A stretch of DNA of 64,000 bases, taken from assembly GCA_017534535.1 (NCBI GenBank), contig JAFXVZ010000044.1, positions 104,434 through 168,433 of the forward strand. The letters run 5' to 3'. The notes below the pieces were generated by a model, which had not been told where the DNA came from, ran no database searches, and was given only the letters and a program-made list of their open reading frames with translations. Below, one piece after another: positions 62,886 through 64,000 of this stretch (positions are counted from its first letter, which is position 1; every line of letters starts with the position of its first letter). The position numbers were made by a program, and so were the translations under genes. Origin of the DNA: Bacteroidaceae bacterium. Lineage in GTDB: Bacteria; Bacteroidota; Bacteroidia; Bacteroidales; Bacteroidaceae.

Positions 62886-63620
62886 ATGAAAAAGTTATTT
62901 GCAATTGTAGCTATGTTAGGAGTCTTCTCATTTGGCTCTACAGCTATGGCTCAGGATGAAGTTGCTCCTGTAGAGGGTCAGAGTATTCACAAGACATTGA
63001 AGCGTTACTTCATCGAAGGTTCTGCTTCTTTCATGAGCTTGGTAGCCATCGCATTGGTTATCGGTTTGGCATTCTGTGTTGAGCGTATCATTTATCTGAG
63101 CTTGGCAGAGATCAATACCAAGAAGTTCATTGGTAAGATTGAGAATGCTCTGGAGAATGGTGATGTAGAGGCTGCTAAGGACATCGCTCGTAACACCCGC
63201 GGTCCTATCGCTTCTATCTACTATCAGGGTTTGTCAAGAATTGACCAGGGTCTGGATCAGGTTGAGCGTTCAGTTGTTTCTTACGGTGGCGTTCAGGCAG
63301 GTTATCTGGAGAAGGGTTGCTCTTGGATCACATTGTTCATCGCAATGGCTCCATCTCTCGGATTCTTGGGAACTGTGATCGGTATGGTGCAGGCATTCGA
63401 TACTATCCAGCAGGTTGGTGATATCAGCCCAACAGTCGTTGCAGGTGGTATGAAGGTCGCTTTGATTACTACTATCTTCGGTATCGTCGTTGCTTTGATT
63501 CTGCAGTTGTTCTACAACTACGTGCTGACTAAGATCGAGTCTATTAACAGTGACATGGAGGATTCTTCAGTTACTCTGCTCGACCTCATTTCAAAGTATA
63601 ACCTGAAGTATAAGAAGTAA
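62886..63620 (+). CDS. exbB: ExbB/TolQ-family proton channel subunit
   Basis: A 244-residue inner-membrane protein of the MotA/TolQ/ExbB family, partner of TonB. Unlike E. coli ExbB it begins with a signal-like segment (MKKLFAIVAMLGVFSFGSTAMA). Three TM regions follow, the last two around SWITLFIAMAPSLGFLGTVIGM and ALITTIFGIVVALILQLFYNYV. The next Ton-system gene starts 25 bp downstream. Confidence 0.93.
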   Translation: MKKLFAIVAMLGVFSFGSTAMAQDEVAPVEGQSIHKTLKRYFIEGSASFMSLVAIALVIGLAFCVERIIYLSLAEINTKKFIGKIENALENGDVEAAKDIARNTRGPIASIYYQGLSRIDQGLDQVERSVVSYGGVQAGYLEKGCSWITLFIAMAPSLGFLGTVIGMVQAFDTIQQVGDISPTVVAGGMKVALITTIFGIVVALILQLFYNYVLTKIESINSDMEDSSVTLLDLISKYNLKYKK

Positions 63621-63645
63621 TTAAATTTCAAGGAGATTAAGTATT

Positions 63646-64000
63646 ATGAAGAAATTTAGGATACAAAACGTATCTGGCGGAATCTTGTGGTGCTTGTTCA
63701 TCATTACGATTGTTGTGTTCGCCCTCTTCTTCTTCGGAGGTGAGACTGATCCAGCTAATCGCTTGGTTGCCGATACATCATATTCTGAGCCTGCACAGAC
63801 GAACACTCTGTTGTACTGGGTTTACGCTTTGGTAATTATCGCCATTGTTGTTACCGTGCTGGCTTTCGTTATCAGATTCTTCTCTGATCTGAAAGATAGT
63901 CCTAAGGCTGCGCTTCAGTCATTGATAGGCGTTATTGCTTTAGTAGTGCTGATGGTTGTTACTTATTCAATGGGTAGCAACGAACCTCTCCAATTGGTAG
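63646..64000 (+). CDS. Small membrane protein after exbB (partial at right edge)
   Basis: An open frame begins at ATG 63646 and runs off the right edge (118 codons). An AAGGAG-like site lies about 10 bp upstream. Three TM segments are visible: GGILWCLFIITIVVFALFFF, LLYWVYALVIIAIVVTVLAF and LIGVIALVVLMVVTY, joined by short polar loops. Its place right after exbB matches the unnamed membrane protein often found between exbB and exbD in Bacteroidetes; the function is unknown. Confidence 0.8.
   Translation, partial: MKKFRIQNVSGGILWCLFIITIVVFALFFFGGETDPANRLVADTSYSEPAQTNTLLYWVYALVIIAIVVTVLAFVIRFFSDLKDSPKAALQSLIGVIALVVLMVVTYSMGSNEPLQLV

Overview
The window is a chromosomal segment of a Bacteroidales bacterium, most likely a Prevotella-like (Prevotellaceae) gut or rumen organism. 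The reasons are the promoters (TTTG near -33 and TAnnTTTG near -7, seen before many genes), the near absence of Shine-Dalgarno sites, family-typical genes (a sigma-70 module with DUF6249 and DUF5056 neighbours, DUF6624, DUF5009, Bacteroidetes-type TonB/ExbB, CvfB-like S1 protein, ilv operon carrying an acyl-ACP thioesterase) and tRNAs without an encoded CCA. Species assignment is inference.

Layout. 0-8 kb: methylmalonyl-CoA mutase mutA-mutB, nagA-like deacetylase, an acid phosphatase/M28 peptidase fusion, then tRNA-Pro and tRNA-Phe on the minus strand. 8-13.3 kb: CvfB-like protein, ROK glucokinase, a secreted InlB-repeat protein, PepD. 13.4-20.7 kb: a membrane-spanning regulator (PLC-like and LamG ectodomain, one TM helix, SARP-like DNA-binding domain) followed by two Gfo/Idh oxidoreductases flanking a sugar isomerase/epimerase. 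20.7-28.1 kb, minus strand: VOC protein, TerB-like protein, Gly-rich repeat protein, TPR and DUF6624 exported proteins, metal-exporting P-type ATPase, and a sigma factor operon. 28.2-33.3 kb: RsmF-like methyltransferase, obg, adk, hpt, and a DUF1080-RidA fusion. 33.3-34.3 kb: four tandem genes for double-glycine leader peptides. 34.6-46.5 kb: MFS transporter, DUF5009 acyltransferase, prfC, FemAB-like protein, kdsC, maf, TPR protein, porin, pgk, nth. 47-52.9 kb: ilvD-ilvB-ilvN-thioesterase-ilvC. 53-64 kb: carboxylesterase, porin remnant, helicase, pfkA, ispH, cmk, tonB, polyprenyl synthase, tatD, tRNA-Ser, exbB and the start of the next Ton-system gene.

Most of the window is housekeeping. The most novel parts are: (1) the four-gene peptide cluster, with one conserved 48-residue leader ending in VAGG, four unrelated Cys-containing cores, a single strong promoter, and no maturation or export gene beside it; (2) the transmembrane regulator at 13.4-16.1 kb, with four to five direct repeats at an exact 11-bp period between it and the oxidoreductase gene, the spacing expected for an OmpR/SARP-type DNA-binding domain. 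Several fusions (phosphatase-peptidase, DUF1080-RidA), families of palindromic intergenic repeats (one copy inside a coding sequence) and a truncated porin are also notable.
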